NCBI RefSeq assembly: GCF_001831495.1
Contig: NZ_CP017689.1
Coordinates: 434,001 to 498,000 of the forward strand
DNA length: 64,000 nt
DNA from: Thalassotalea crassostreae
GTDB lineage: Bacteria; Pseudomonadota; Gammaproteobacteria; Enterobacterales; Alteromonadaceae
Direction of reading: 5' to 3'
The notes beneath the pieces are model-generated. The model did no database searches and was not told where the DNA came from. It saw only the letters and a program-made list of their open reading frames with translations. Below, in pieces: positions 39,655 through 53,057 of this stretch. A program made the position numbers and the translations under genes. Numbering within the stretch: position 1 is the first letter of the stretch; each line of letters opens with the position of its first letter.

Positions 39655-39690
39655 CGCTTTTGTTTTCAACATAAAAAGCGTTAAGTTTGT
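39649..39690. terminator. Bidirectional terminator between fabR and trmA
   Basis: Perfect 13-bp inverted repeat ACTTAACGCTTTT/AAAAGCGTTAAGT with a 12-base loop; the stem contains the fabR stop codon, and T-rich sequence occurs on both strands. Confidence 0.8.
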
Positions 39691-39714
39691 TGTCATCTAA
39701 AGTGAAAAATAGAT

Positions 39715-40809
39715 TTATTTGCGGGTTAAAATCATGCCACATTCAATGTGGTCGGTATAAGGAAATTGATCAAACAACGCAAATTCAACGACGTTATGAG
39801 TCTTACTTAATATTTCTAAATTTTCGAATAATGTTTGTGGATTACAAGAGATGTAAATAATTTTTTCAAAGCGCGATACTAGCTCGCATGAATCTTCATC
39901 CATTCCTGCACGCGGCGGATCTACTAGTACCGTATCATAACTATAGTTACTCAGATCAAATCCTTCTAAACGTCTGAATTCGCGTTCGCCATTCATCGCT
40001 TGACTAAACTCTTCACTAGACATTCGAATAATATCGAGATTTTCGACGTTATTAGCTGCGATATTAAATTGTGCCGATTGAACTGAAGATTTTGATATTT
40101 CTGTGGCTAATACTTTGTCAAAATTATTTGCCAGAGCAATGCTAAAATTTCCATTACCACAGTACAATTCGACTAAATCTCCGGTAGAGTTTTCGGTCGC
40201 ATCGCTTGCCCAAGTCAACATCTTTTGGTTGACGCCACCATTAGGTTGAGTAAAGCTATTTTCCACTTGTTGATAGCTATATTGTTTACCCTTTACCGTT
40301 AAAATCTCGGTCACGTACTCTTTGTCTAAAACAATTTTTAGTTTTCGAGCGCGGCCAATAATATCTACCGGTGCAATATCACTTAATGTTCTCTTAAGCT
40401 CTTTAGCTTGGACTTGCCACTCATCATCAAGCTGCTTGTGATAAAGCATACTGACCAACAACTCACCACTTAAGGTTGAAAGGAAATCAACTTGAAATAA
40501 TTTTCGGCGTAATGACTCATTATCTTTAATATTAGCGATAAGGCTTTGCATCGCTTGGTTGATTATAATGCTGGCAACAGGAAATTGATCCACTCGATAT
40601 TTTTCACGAGTTTCTTTGTTAAACATAATGTAATATACGTCGTCGCCATCATGCCACACCCTAAATTCTGCTCGCAGACGATAGTTTAGTGGTTCAGAAG
40701 TGAATACCTGCGCTTCAGGAACAGAAAAAGGGGCAAATAGTGCCGACATATCAGCTTTTTTCTTATCTAGCTGAGCTTGGTAGTTATCTGGGTGAATGTG
40801 ACTGTGCAT
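39715..40809 (-). CDS. trmA: tRNA (uracil-5-)-methyltransferase
   Basis: 364 residues, aligning along its length with E. coli TrmA (366), which makes ribothymidine at position 54 of tRNAs. The SAM site is [12 protein letters not shown] near 216-227. The catalytic Cys lies in YISCNPQTL near 322, with VDPPRAGMD before it and the C-terminal [12 protein letters not shown]. Converges with fabR. Confidence 0.97.
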   Translation of the reverse strand: MHSHIHPDNYQAQLDKKKADMSALFAPFSVPEAQVFTSEPLNYRLRAEFRVWHDGDDVYYIMFNKETREKYRVDQFPVASIIINQAMQSLIANIKDNESLRRKLFQVDFLSTLSGELLVSMLYHKQLDDEWQVQAKELKRTLSDIAPVDIIGRARKLKIVLDKEYVTEILTVKGKQYSYQQVENSFTQPNGGVNQKMLTWASDATENSTGDLVELYCGNGNFSIALANNFDKVLATEISKSSVQSAQFNIAANNVENLDIIRMSSEEFSQAMNGEREFRRLEGFDLSNYSYDTVLVDPPRAGMDEDSCELVSRFEKIIYISCNPQTLFENLEILSKTHNVVEFALFDQFPYTDHIECGMILTRK

Positions 40810-41056
40810 AATATTCCATGTGTTTTTCCGACTGCGCTGATTTTAACGGCAGATTACTGATTGTCTAGTTAAAATACAGTTCAGCGCTAAGAAATCGTAA
40901 TTAGACCTTAAAAAGTCATTTGAGTTGAAATAGATCTAACTCAATTAATAATAGTTAAAACTTTCGTTATTGTAACAAAAGTGCATAAATTCAATTTTGT
41001 GCCATAGTTTGAATAACAAATTTTGATAAATTAAATACAAAAATAAAGCTATCTAA

Positions 41057-42406
41057 ATGAAAGAACTAATATCACCTCGTAACCTACTCGTATTTTTGTT
41101 GCCGTCTTTGCTTGGCATTTTTATTTTCATGTTTCCTATATCGCAAGGTTCAGATTTAAGCATACCTGTAGCCATCATGGCCAAATCAATGCAGGGGTTT
41201 GTCGCCTCGATAATTATCGAAATGATTTGTATTTTGACGATAGCAAGTGCACTTTTTACTGTTGTCATAAATGTTTTCCAGCCTAAATTCATTTTACCCA
41301 ACTCGTTTCTCGGCAGCTTATTTATGGTAACCCCAGTTTGGATGTTAATCCGATGTCTTGGTGCAGCGTTTGCCGTACTAATTTATACCAAATCGGGTAG
41401 TGAAATGATTTGGAGTTCTAGCACTGGTGGCATGTTATTGAATGACTTAATGCCAATACTGTTTTCGGTATTCATTTTGGCGGGACTATTACTTCCATTG
41501 CTTTTAAGTTTTGGCTTGTTGGAATTAATCGGAACCTTGTTTAGTAAAATTATGCGTCCGTTATTTAAGTTGCCTGGTCGTTCCGCCATCGACTGTACTA
41601 CCTCTTGGTTAGGGGATGGGACTGTAGGTGTATTACTAACAAGCAAACAATACGAGCAAAGGATATATACAGAACGAGAAGCCGCTGTTGTTGGAACAAC
41701 GTTTTCTGCAGTGTCGATTACCTTTAGTTTAATCGTGATTGCGCAGGTAAATCTATTACATTTGTTTGTTCCGTTTTATGCTGCTGTATGTCTTTCTGGA
41801 TTTGTTGCTGCCTTAATAGTGCCGAGGCTTCCTCCACTTAGGTGGAAAAAGGATGTTTATATCGATGGTACGTTACCAGATCCTAATGCAAGCGAAGTAC
41901 CAGACGGGGAAAACATTTTTACTCATGCATTTAAGTTGGCATTAAAACGAGCAAGCGAAGTAACGAGTTTTGTTGAGGTGCTAGTGCAGGGTCTTAAAAA
42001 TGCGCTTGAAATGTTATTTGCGGTTATTCCAGTGGTGTTGGGGATTGGTACGTTAGCGCTTATTGCTGCCGAGCATACGCCAATATTTGATTGGTTAGGG
42101 CAGCCTTTTGTTCCTTATTTAGAATTATTGCAGGTGCCAGAAGCAGAGGCTGCAGCAAAAACCGTTGTCATTGGTTTTGCTGATATGTTTTTACCTGCGA
42201 TATTAATCGCATCGGTCGAAAACGAAATGACTAGATTTATTATTGCGGCTTTATCAATATCACAATTAATTTATTTGTCTGAAGTGGGAGCTATGTTGCT
42301 AGGGACTAAAATTCCAGTAAACATTCTCGACTTATTTGTGATTTTTTTGCTGCGTACAATTGTAACGTTACCAATAATTACGTTAATAGCTCATATGGTA
42401 TTTTAA
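41057..42406 (+). CDS. YjiH-like membrane protein with nucleoside-recognition (Gate) domain
   Basis: 449 residues with about ten hydrophobic helices. The conserved segment FKLPGRSAIDCTTSWLGDGTVGVLLTSKQY and the C-terminal LPAILIA/SEVGAMLLGTKIPVN fit the YjiH/Gate family. These are integral-membrane proteins of poorly known transport function. It is divergent from trmA with about 245 bp between, and there is no partner gene that would define the substrate. Confidence 0.8.
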   Translation: MKELISPRNLLVFLLPSLLGIFIFMFPISQGSDLSIPVAIMAKSMQGFVASIIIEMICILTIASALFTVVINVFQPKFILPNSFLGSLFMVTPVWMLIRCLGAAFAVLIYTKSGSEMIWSSSTGGMLLNDLMPILFSVFILAGLLLPLLLSFGLLELIGTLFSKIMRPLFKLPGRSAIDCTTSWLGDGTVGVLLTSKQYEQRIYTEREAAVVGTTFSAVSITFSLIVIAQVNLLHLFVPFYAAVCLSGFVAALIVPRLPPLRWKKDVYIDGTLPDPNASEVPDGENIFTHAFKLALKRASEVTSFVEVLVQGLKNALEMLFAVIPVVLGIGTLALIAAEHTPIFDWLGQPFVPYLELLQVPEAEAAAKTVVIGFADMFLPAILIASVENEMTRFIIAALSISQLIYLSEVGAMLLGTKIPVNILDLFVIFLLRTIVTLPIITLIAHMVF

Positions 42407-42511
42407 GAGAGCATATAACCTAACCAAATAATCGACACTTAATTTAAAAGCTTGATATTTGTATTTCTTTTACGTAGTTTAACGGTACTGGTACGACCAC
42501 AAACTATGTAA

Positions 42512-44554
<2,043 letters not shown>

Positions 44555-44617
44555 TTGATACCTACATAATTTATGATTGAAATCATAAGTCATTGCTATT
44601 ATTAAATAAAAAATATT

Positions 44618-44657
44618 AGAGCAATTAAAAAATTAGCGTTTTTTTTTGCTCTTTTTT
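44618..44657 (+). terminator. Terminator after fadH
   Basis: AGAGCAA/TTGCTCT stem extended by A- and T-runs around a TTAGCG loop, followed by TTTTTT. The rest of the gap to 44859 is AT-rich and shows nothing else clear. Confidence 0.75.
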
Positions 44658-44859
44658 ATTTTTTTTCTGAAAAATTGAACTACTATAAAACTAGTAAAGT
44701 TATGTAATTTTTAGAACAAGTTGATTATTTTTTGCTTGAATAGTTATATAAAATGTAAATAAGCTGTTTTTTTCGTTTACCAATTGAAACAAAAGGCTTG
44801 CTTACATGTTGTTATATTATGCGAGTTAAAAAATAAATTCGAGTTCGCAGGAGATAATA

Positions 44860-45957
44860 ATGCGCTTCAAAGTTTTAGGTCTTTCAACCCTCATGATATT
44901 CGTCGTAGCAGGTTGTGGTGAACAACAAGCCACTCAACAAGTTGCCCCAGCCCAAGAAGTAGGTGTGCAAGTAATTAAGCCAGAAAATATAAAAATTTCT
45001 GAACGCTATTCAGGAAAAACAGAGGCGCTTTCTAAAGTTTCCGTTGTTCCACAGGTATCTGGGGTGATCACTAAGGTACATGTTAAAGAAGGCCAAAAAG
45101 TGAAACGCGGAGAGGTCATGTTTGAAATTGACCCGCAACCTTTTGAAGCTGAAGTTTTGCGTCAAAAAGCATTATTTAAACAAGCAGAAGCTTCATTAGC
45201 TCTTGCAGAAGTAAAATTTGAAATGTCTGAAGGTTTAGCAGGCAGTCAAGCAATGAGTAAGATTGACGCTGAACAAATTAAAGTAAATAGAGATGTTGCC
45301 GCTGCAGCATTAGCTAGCGCTAACGCTTCACTTGTTCAAGCACAGTTATCGCTGAAAAAGAGTAAAGTACCGGCGCCAATTGACGGTGTTGTTGGAATTA
45401 CAAAATTTAGTGTCGGCGACTTAGTTGGTACGGCACAAGGTCCAATTGTCGATATTATCGCGAATGGCCAAATACAAGTGTATACACAAATTGGCGAGAA
45501 AGAACATTTTGTTTCAGTGGCGAAAAAATTAAAAAATCAAGAAATAATTGCTGATACATTAGAATTAGAATTAGCTGATGGTTCAATGTATAACCAAACC
45601 GGTAAAATTAACTTTATTGGCAGTGAAATTAACGCTGGTACTGTAACATACCGTGTTTTATTTCCTAACCCTGACGGTTTATTGTTAGGTGGTCAAAATG
45701 TAACAATAATCGCTACGGCAGGGAAAGCATCAAGTTTTCATTATGTTCCGCAAAAAGCGGTTATGGAAGATCAACAAGGACGATATGTTTATGTTGTAGG
45801 TCAAGATAATATTGTTACAAAGCGAGTCATTAAATTAGGTAAGCGTTACGAGATGAATTGGATCGTTGAAGATGGTTTGCAAGACGGAGAGAAAGTAATC
45901 GTATCCGGAATATTGAAAGCTAAAGTTGGCCAAACCGTTACACCGGTTGAAGAATAA
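44860..45957 (+). CDS. RND efflux periplasmic adaptor (membrane fusion protein)
   Basis: 365 residues, AcrA/MexA type. The signal peptide ends in a lipobox (VVAGC near 15-19), so it is an inner-membrane-anchored lipoprotein. The lipoyl/barrel-sandwich parts SVVPQVSGVITKVHVKEGQKV (split by a helical hairpin rich in Ala and Gln) and KVPAPIDGVVGI are conserved. It links the RND pump to an outer-membrane channel. The pump gene follows after 11 bp. No TolC-like gene is adjacent, so a channel encoded elsewhere must serve. Confidence 0.94.
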   Translation: MRFKVLGLSTLMIFVVAGCGEQQATQQVAPAQEVGVQVIKPENIKISERYSGKTEALSKVSVVPQVSGVITKVHVKEGQKVKRGEVMFEIDPQPFEAEVLRQKALFKQAEASLALAEVKFEMSEGLAGSQAMSKIDAEQIKVNRDVAAAALASANASLVQAQLSLKKSKVPAPIDGVVGITKFSVGDLVGTAQGPIVDIIANGQIQVYTQIGEKEHFVSVAKKLKNQEIIADTLELELADGSMYNQTGKINFIGSEINAGTVTYRVLFPNPDGLLLGGQNVTIIATAGKASSFHYVPQKAVMEDQQGRYVYVVGQDNIVTKRVIKLGKRYEMNWIVEDGLQDGEKVIVSGILKAKVGQTVTPVEE

Positions 45958-45968
45958 GGGTCGTTTTT

Positions 45969-48900
45969 ATGATTGAATTTTTTATAAACCGACCAAAGTT
46001 TGCGATGGTTTTATCTATCGTAATGACTTTAACAGGTATCTTAACAATGTTGAAAATGCCCGTGTCATTGTATCCATCGGTGACACCTCCTACCATTATG
46101 GTTACGGCGACATTCCCTGGTGCAGATCATAAAACCATTAAAGATACTGTAGCGTCTGTTCTCGAGCAAGAAATTAACGGCGTAGAAAATATGATCTATA
46201 TAGATACCAAATCTGCAAATGATGGTACTTATATTGGTCGTGTTACTTTTGCCATTGGAACTGACCCAGACCAAGCACAGACATTAGTCCAAAACCGAGT
46301 AAATAAGGCATTACCTAAGTTACCTGCAATTGTTAATCAAATGGGTGTCACAGTACAAAAATCATCGCCTTCAATGCTGGTTTCTGTAAGTTTGTACTCT
46401 CCAAACGACACTTATGACGATGTGTTTTTGTCTAATTACATGAGTATTAACGTTTTAGACCAATTACTGCGAGTTAACGGTGTTGGTGAATTGAAGTTAC
46501 TTGGTCAAAAGGATTACTCTGTTCGTGTCTGGTTAGATAACGAAAAAATGGCTGGCTTTGGTATTCCAGATACTGAAGTAGCTTCAGCAATTGCTGCTCA
46601 AAATGCAACAATTTCTGCTGGTAAAATTGGTGAGTCACCAAATCCAGAAGGTACGACATTCCAATATACGATTAAGACTAAAGGTCGTTTAACCGATATT
46701 AGTGAGTTTGAAAACATTGTAGTCCGTGTTATGGAAGATGGTAGCGATATTCGTTTAAGCGATATTGCACGAGTAGAACTCGGCTCTAAAGCTTATAACG
46801 CCGCTGCTAAATGGTCAGATAAGGATTCTCCTTTATTGATTGCTTATCAGGCGCCGGGCGCGAATGCGATAGTGGTAGCCAACGAAGTAAAAGCGAAAAT
46901 GGAAGAGCTATCAGCAATGTTTCCTGACGATGTTGAGTACGATATAGCGTTCGATTCGACATTATTTATTACCAAATCAATGGACGAAGTATATAAAACA
47001 TTATTTGAAGCATTGATTCTTGTTGCCATTATTACTTATATGTTTTTACAAAACTGGCGTGCAACGATCATACCTTTAATTGCTATCCCTGTATCTCTTG
47101 TAGCAACATTCTTAGTATTCCAAGCAATGGGCATGGACATTAATACTATCTCCATGTTCGGTTTAATATTAGCTATTGGTATTGTGGTCGATGCCGCGAT
47201 AGTGGTGATAGAAAACGTCGAGCGATTAATGCACGAAGAGCATTTGCCAGCGCCTGAAGCTACTTCTAAAGCGATGAAAGAAGTAACTGCGCCACTTATT
47301 GCCTCGGCATTAGTACTTATGGCTGTATTCGTACCGGTGTCGTTAGCACCAGGAATGGTCGGGATTCTATACGCTCAATTTGGTGTTGCTATCGTTGCCT
47401 CAACTGTTTTATCGACTGTTGTGGCGCTTACTTTAACACCGGCACTATGTGCCATGTTAATGACAGTTAAACCATTAGCGACGAAAGGGCCATTAGGTTG
47501 GTTTAACAAAGCTGTTGATGCTACGCGTGAAAAGTACGGCTGGTTAGTTGAATTCTTAGGCCGCCGAATAATGTTGACTATGGTAATCTTTTTTGCCTTA
47601 CTTGCATACATTGGCTATTTAGGTAAGACAATGCCGACAGGCTTTATTCCTGAAGAGGATAAGGGTAACTTTATTGTTGATATTTCACTACCAGAAGCTT
47701 CGACATTAGAGCGTACAATTGCTGAAGTAGAAAGTATGACGCGCCAAATTGAAGCAATACCAGGTGTTGCTCGTGTTGTTTCTGCTGCTGGTTTTAGTAT
47801 GTTAAAAGGTGCTTTAGCAACGAACTCGGCTATGTTAATTGTTTCTTTAGATGACTGGTCAGAACGTCAAACGCCGGAATTATCGTTGGCTGCTATTCTA
47901 GCTCAATCTCGAGGGCTGTTAAATGCCAATAAAGAGATCAAGGGCTTAGCAATTACGACTCCTGCGATACCGGGCATGGGTACTTCTTCTGGTTTATCGA
48001 TAGTATTAGAAGACACATTAGGCCGTTCAACAGAGTCACTAGGGCCTGTTTTACAGAAGTATTCAATGGACTTGATGGCTCGGCCTGAAGTTGCCTTCGC
48101 ATTTTCAACTTATACCGCCAATGTACCGCAATTGTATCTTGATATAGATTACGAATTAGCGATGAAATTAGGTATAAGCCCGACAAGCATCAATACTACT
48201 TTAGCGACCATGTTTGGTAAGAAGTATATAAATGACTTCACCAAATTTGGTAAAAACTATCAGGTTAATATCATGTCGGATGGGAAGTTCCGTGATGATG
48301 AAACAGATTTAAGTACGTTATATGTGCAAAGTAAAAATGGTGAGTTGATACGTTTCTCTAATTTTGCTTCGTTCTCGCCAGCAATAGGTGCAGATGTTTC
48401 TGCGCGTTATAACTTATATAATGCTACAACATTGATGGCTGCAGCGGCTCCAGGGTACTCTTCTGGTGACGCTATTAAAGCTGCAAATGAAGTTGCTGCG
48501 CAATTACCTGATGGTTATAAAATTGAATATACCGGTCAAACTTATCAAGAAGTAAAAACTGGTGGCGGCATAATTTTCCTATTTGGCTTAGCGATATTAT
48601 TCACTTACTTGTTCCTTGTTGCACAATATGAATCTTGGATGACACCGTTTGCGATTATTCTTTGTGTTCCAACTGCATTATTAGGCTCCTTATTCCTAGT
48701 AACCATGATGGGGGGAACTTTGAATATTTATACTCAGATTGGTCTAGTCTTGATGATTGGTATGGCAGCGCGTAACGCGATACTAATTGTTGAATTTGCT
48801 AAGGTGCTTCGTGAAGATAAAGGTCTTTCTATTCTAGAGGCAGGGATTCAATCAGCTAAGCTTCGTATGCGCGCGGTTCTTATGACGGCATTTGCATTCA

Positions 48901-49118
48901 TTTTAGGTGTTGTACCTCTAATGACTGCATCAGGGGCGGGTGCTGCATCCCGAAACGTCATGGGACAAACCGTATTTGGTGGCATGTTATCGGCGACAAT
49001 TATTGGTTGTATATTCGTACCTATTTTCTTCATTATGGTACAAATTGTACGTGAGCGTTTTGGCTCAAGAACTGAAGTTGCTGCGGTTGCAGATGCTGAG
49101 CGTGAAATAAAAGCATAA
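45969..49118 (+). CDS. RND efflux permease, AcrB/HAE1-like
   Basis: 1049 residues with the RND layout: one TM, a large periplasmic loop, six TMs, a second loop and five TMs. TM4 reads IGIVVDAAIVVIENVERLM, keeping the first proton-relay Asp (residue about 408) but with Ala instead of the second Asp of AcrB. TM10 reads IGMAARNAILIVEFAKV, with Arg where AcrB has the relay Lys. The Arg of TM11 (KLRMRAVLMTAFAFILGV) is kept. The single-Asp VDAA form is known from metal-exporting RND pumps such as CusA, yet the rest is drug-pump-like. Forms an operon with the adaptor. Confidence 0.93.
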   Translation: MIEFFINRPKFAMVLSIVMTLTGILTMLKMPVSLYPSVTPPTIMVTATFPGADHKTIKDTVASVLEQEINGVENMIYIDTKSANDGTYIGRVTFAIGTDPDQAQTLVQNRVNKALPKLPAIVNQMGVTVQKSSPSMLVSVSLYSPNDTYDDVFLSNYMSINVLDQLLRVNGVGELKLLGQKDYSVRVWLDNEKMAGFGIPDTEVASAIAAQNATISAGKIGESPNPEGTTFQYTIKTKGRLTDISEFENIVVRVMEDGSDIRLSDIARVELGSKAYNAAAKWSDKDSPLLIAYQAPGANAIVVANEVKAKMEELSAMFPDDVEYDIAFDSTLFITKSMDEVYKTLFEALILVAIITYMFLQNWRATIIPLIAIPVSLVATFLVFQAMGMDINTISMFGLILAIGIVVDAAIVVIENVERLMHEEHLPAPEATSKAMKEVTAPLIASALVLMAVFVPVSLAPGMVGILYAQFGVAIVASTVLSTVVALTLTPALCAMLMTVKPLATKGPLGWFNKAVDATREKYGWLVEFLGRRIMLTMVIFFALLAYIGYLGKTMPTGFIPEEDKGNFIVDISLPEASTLERTIAEVESMTRQIEAIPGVARVVSAAGFSMLKGALATNSAMLIVSLDDWSERQTPELSLAAILAQSRGLLNANKEIKGLAITTPAIPGMGTSSGLSIVLEDTLGRSTESLGPVLQKYSMDLMARPEVAFAFSTYTANVPQLYLDIDYELAMKLGISPTSINTTLATMFGKKYINDFTKFGKNYQVNIMSDGKFRDDETDLSTLYVQSKNGELIRFSNFASFSPAIGADVSARYNLYNATTLMAAAAPGYSSGDAIKAANEVAAQLPDGYKIEYTGQTYQEVKTGGGIIFLFGLAILFTYLFLVAQYESWMTPFAIILCVPTALLGSLFLVTMMGGTLNIYTQIGLVLMIGMAARNAILIVEFAKVLREDKGLSILEAGIQSAKLRMRAVLMTAFAFILGVVPLMTASGAGAASRNVMGQTVFGGMLSATIIGCIFVPIFFIMVQIVRERFGSRTEVAAVADAEREIKA

Positions 49119-49148
49119 ACGCTAAAACATCAATAATTTTATAAATGT

Positions 49149-49178
49149 AAACGGGCCCTATGGCCCGTTTTTGTTTTT
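49149..49178 (+). terminator. Terminator after RND operon
   Basis: AAACGGGCC/GGCCCGTTT with a CTAT loop, followed by a T-rich run. Confidence 0.92.
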
Positions 49179-49300
49179 CTGTAGTTAAAATTTATTTAAA
49201 CCTGCAATATCATCCACAGCTCTTTATTAAACATTTAAGGTAATAGCTGATTTTTAAAGCATTTTAGTGCATAATATGCGATTCGAATTTTTCCAAGAAA

Positions 49301-49366
49301 TAAGTAGGGTCAGATCACATTTTTTGTTCGTTAAGTTCGATGAAAAGTGTGATCTGACCCTACTTA
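49301..49366. repeat. 19-bp perfect inverted repeat before uvrA
   Basis: TAAGTAGGGTCAGATCACA (49301-49319) and its exact complement (49348-49366) flank a 28-base loop. Too long and perfect for an operator, and without a T-run. The GGGTCAGATCA motif resembles the ends of REP/RAYT-type mobile hairpins that I recall from marine gammaproteobacteria; this is unverified. It ends 24 bp before the uvrA start codon, so it must be part of the uvrA leader or promoter. Confidence 0.8.
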
Positions 49367-49390
49367 TCTGACTCAGCAACAGGATATACG

Positions 49391-52213
49391 ATGAAACAAA
49401 TAGAAGTTCGTGGTGCCCGTACCCATAACTTAAAAGACATTGACCTTGATATTCCGCGCGATAAATTAATCGTGATTACAGGTTTATCGGGTTCAGGTAA
49501 ATCTTCTTTAGCATTTGATACCTTGTATGCTGAAGGTCAACGTCGATATGTTGAATCCCTTTCCGCTTATGCTCGTCAATTTTTATCTTTAATGGAAAAG
49601 CCTGATGTTGATCACATTGAAGGTTTATCTCCTGCAATTTCAATAGAACAAAAATCAACATCTCATAACCCTAGGTCAACGGTAGGTACAATTACTGAGA
49701 TATACGACTATCTGCGCTTATTATTTGCTCGAGTAGGTGAACCGCGTTGTCCAACGCATCATGAGCCATTGACAGCACAAACAATATCGCAAATGGTTGA
49801 TAAAGTACTTGAATTACCGGAAGGTACAAAAGTAATGTTGCTCGCACCGGTTGTACAAGATCGTAAAGGGGAGCATATAAAGTTGCTCGATAACCTAGCT
49901 GCACAGGGTTATATTCGAGCACGAATTGATGGTGAAGTTTGTGATTTATCAGATCCGCCGACGTTAGACCTTCATAAAAAGCATACTATTGAAGTTGTTG
50001 TAGATCGCCTTAAAGTTCGTGATGATATACAAACTCGATTAGCTGAGTCATTTGAAACCGTGCTAAGTCTCACCGACGGTATTGCAGCAATCTCATTTAT
50101 GGATGAACCAGATCGAGATGAAATATTATTTTCAGCAAATTTTGCATGTCCACAATGTGGATACAGTATGCAGAAACCTGAGCCTAAGTTGTTTTCATTC
50201 AATAATCCTGCAGGTGCATGTCAAACATGTGATGGTTTAGGGCATAAGCAATTTTTTGATCCTAGCCGCGTTATCGCTAATGATGAATTAAGTCTCGCTG
50301 GTGGTGCAATCAGAGGTTGGGATAAGCGTAACTTTTACTATTTCCAAATGTTAACCTCGTTGGCTGAGCACTTTAAATTTAGCCTCAATAAACCATTTAA
50401 AGAATTAGATGCTGATACTCAACACCTAATATTGAACGGTAGTGGGCGTATAGAAATTGAATTCAAGTACATGAATGACCGTGGTGACATTGTTATCCGA
50501 AAACATCCATTCGAAGGTATTTTGGTTAATATGGATAGACGCTATCGCGAAACGGAGTCAAACGCTGTTCGTGAAGAGTTAGCTAAATACCTTAATAGTC
50601 AAGATTGTCCAAGTTGTGATGGCTCTCGCTTGCGCCTCGAAGCGAGAAATGTATTTGTTGATAACAAACCTTTGCATCATATTGTTGAATATTCAATTGC
50701 CGAGTCACTTGAGTTCTTTCAATCAATGCAGTTGGTTGGTCAAAAAGCGAAGATCGCCGAAAAAATTCTAAAGGAAATAAACGATAGATTAGGATTTCTA
50801 GTCAATGTTGGCCTCAACTACTTAACTCTGTCGCGAGAAGCTGGAACACTTTCCGGTGGAGAAGCACAACGCATTCGATTGGCATCGCAAATCGGCGCAG
50901 GATTGGTTGGTGTAATGTATGTATTAGACGAACCTTCTATAGGCCTGCATCAACGTGACAATGAACGCTTATTAAAAACGTTGGTTCACTTACGTGACCT
51001 AGGCAATACAGTGATTGTTGTTGAGCATGACGAAGATGCAATTAAAGAAGCTGACCATGTCATCGATATCGGCCCTGGTGCTGGTGTCCATGGTGGTGAA
51101 GTTGTCGCGGAAGGTACGTTAGAAGATATTTTAAATAATGATAATTCATTAACCGGTAAGTACCTATCTGGAAAAGAAGGTATCGCGGTTCCGAAAAAGC
51201 GCACACCATTTAAAAAAGATGCGTTAGTTGAGTTGAAAGGGGCGACCGGTAACAACCTTAGAAATGTCGATCTAACTATTCCTCTTGGTTTAATGACTTG
51301 TGTGACCGGTGTATCAGGATCTGGAAAATCAACATTAATCAACGATACCTTATACAAAATTGCTCATATTGAGTTGAATAGAGCTACCGTAGATGAACCG
51401 TCTCCGTATAAATCAATTACTGGGTTGGATAAGCTTGATAAAGTTATCGATATTGATCAAAGCCCAATCGGTAGAACGCCGCGTTCTAATCCAGCAACTT
51501 ACACTGGTATTTTTACTAATATACGTGACATTTTTTCAGCGACGCAAGAATCTCGTTCACGTGGCTACAAGCCAGGACGATTTAGCTTCAATGTGAAAGG
51601 TGGTCGTTGTGAAGCCTGTCAAGGTGATGGTGTTATAAAAGTTGAAATGCACTTCTTGCCGGATGTATATGTACCGTGTGATGTTTGTAAAGGTAAGCGA
51701 TATAACAGAGAAACATTAGAGATTCGCTATAAAGGCAAGAATATCCATGAAGTATTAGACATGACAATTGAAGATGCTTTTGATTTTTTCCATGCTATTC
51801 CTGCCGTTAAACGTAAACTTCAAACATTGATGGATGTTGGTTTAACTTATATAAAGCTAGGCCAATCAGCGACAACTTTGTCTGGTGGTGAAGCGCAAAG
51901 GGTTAAGTTATCAAAAGAGCTGTCAAAACGTGATACTGGACAAACCTTGTATATTCTTGACGAACCAACGACAGGTTTACATTTTCACGATATAAAACAA
52001 TTAATGCATGTATTACATCGCCTGCGTGATCACGGTAACACCGTGGTTATTATTGAACATAACTTAGATGTGATAAAAACTGCTGATTGGATTATCGATT
52101 TAGGGCCAGAGGGTGGTTCAGGTGGTGGTCAAATATTAGTGGCCGATACACCTGAAAATGTAGCGAACCATAAAGAATCGCATACAGCGCGATTCCTAAA
52201 ACCATTGTTGTAG
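49391..52213 (+). CDS. uvrA: Excinuclease ABC subunit UvrA
   Basis: 940 residues, as in E. coli. It is the damage-recognition ATPase of nucleotide excision repair. Two ABC modules are intact: Walker [10 protein letters not shown] (about 31-39) and GVSGSGKST near 640, with signature motifs [12 protein letters not shown] and [12 protein letters not shown]. Zinc-binding cysteine pairs are in [23 protein letters not shown] and CDVCKG. Ribosome site AGGA precedes the ATG. No LexA box (CTG-N10-CAG) was found upstream, unlike the enterobacterial gene. Confidence 0.98.
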   Translation: MKQIEVRGARTHNLKDIDLDIPRDKLIVITGLSGSGKSSLAFDTLYAEGQRRYVESLSAYARQFLSLMEKPDVDHIEGLSPAISIEQKSTSHNPRSTVGTITEIYDYLRLLFARVGEPRCPTHHEPLTAQTISQMVDKVLELPEGTKVMLLAPVVQDRKGEHIKLLDNLAAQGYIRARIDGEVCDLSDPPTLDLHKKHTIEVVVDRLKVRDDIQTRLAESFETVLSLTDGIAAISFMDEPDRDEILFSANFACPQCGYSMQKPEPKLFSFNNPAGACQTCDGLGHKQFFDPSRVIANDELSLAGGAIRGWDKRNFYYFQMLTSLAEHFKFSLNKPFKELDADTQHLILNGSGRIEIEFKYMNDRGDIVIRKHPFEGILVNMDRRYRETESNAVREELAKYLNSQDCPSCDGSRLRLEARNVFVDNKPLHHIVEYSIAESLEFFQSMQLVGQKAKIAEKILKEINDRLGFLVNVGLNYLTLSREAGTLSGGEAQRIRLASQIGAGLVGVMYVLDEPSIGLHQRDNERLLKTLVHLRDLGNTVIVVEHDEDAIKEADHVIDIGPGAGVHGGEVVAEGTLEDILNNDNSLTGKYLSGKEGIAVPKKRTPFKKDALVELKGATGNNLRNVDLTIPLGLMTCVTGVSGSGKSTLINDTLYKIAHIELNRATVDEPSPYKSITGLDKLDKVIDIDQSPIGRTPRSNPATYTGIFTNIRDIFSATQESRSRGYKPGRFSFNVKGGRCEACQGDGVIKVEMHFLPDVYVPCDVCKGKRYNRETLEIRYKGKNIHEVLDMTIEDAFDFFHAIPAVKRKLQTLMDVGLTYIKLGQSATTLSGGEAQRVKLSKELSKRDTGQTLYILDEPTTGLHFHDIKQLMHVLHRLRDHGNTVVIIEHNLDVIKTADWIIDLGPEGGSGGGQILVADTPENVANHKESHTARFLKPLL

Positions 52214-52264
52214 GAGCAATTTATTCGCGAAAGAGTTCTGCGCATTTATCAGAAACAATTAAAT

Positions 52265-52338
52265 GTCATCCCGGCGGACGACTGCATGGACGCAGGAGGT
52301 AGAGCGAAGCAGGGTGCCAGAGCCTAGGCCGGGACCTC
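52265..52338 (+). repeat. Dispersed hairpin repeat (GTCATCCC...GGGACCTC type)
   Basis: GTCATCCCGGC and GCCGGGACCTC pair around a 52-base interior. The interior contains, on the minus strand, CTGCG-TCCA-TGCAG, the same TCCA-loop hairpin type as in the elements near tuf and rpsQ. A second member of this family is at 35672-35702. Confidence 0.65.
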
Positions 52339-52381
52339 TCTAATTTAGAACGTGCTTCTAACGAAGGTACATATAAAGTCA

Positions 52382-52414
52382 AGGAGGTTGCGGCCTTCGC
52401 CGCAATGACGGTGC
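52382..52414 (-). repeat. Dispersed hairpin repeat (GCACCGTCATTGC type, inverted)
   Basis: Minus strand reads GCACCGTCATTGC, stem TTGCGGC/GCCGCAA with a 4-base loop, then GCAACCTCCT. Same layout as 10542-10580 but with a changed, still paired stem. Confidence 0.7.
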
Positions 52415-52505
52415 GTCTAATTAGTAACGCTTTAGTTTTACCCCACTTGTTAATCCCGTTAACAATTTTCATACAATTTATTTGGCTATTGTTCGTACAA
52501 TCGGC

Positions 52506-52533
52506 TTGCATTAAATCTCTATTTCAGTATAAT
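52506..52533 (+). promoter_or_regulatory. Promoter of the S10 operon
   Basis: TTGCAT at 52506-52511 and TATAAT at 52528-52533, 16-bp spacer, about 200 bases before rpsJ. Confidence 0.72.
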
Positions 52534-52544
52534 ACGCCGACTTA

Positions 52545-53042
<498 letters not shown>

Positions 53043-53057
53043 TAAGGGGATTTAACT

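Noticed and set aside
49196..49260. Possible LexA box upstream of uvrA (CTGCAATATCATCCACAG)
   Set aside because: The CTG and CAG half-sites are 12 bases apart, not 10, and the interior does not match the consensus.
52265..52414. An insertion sequence before the S10 promoter
   Set aside because: Only hairpin repeats are present; no transposase frame or target-site duplication is visible.
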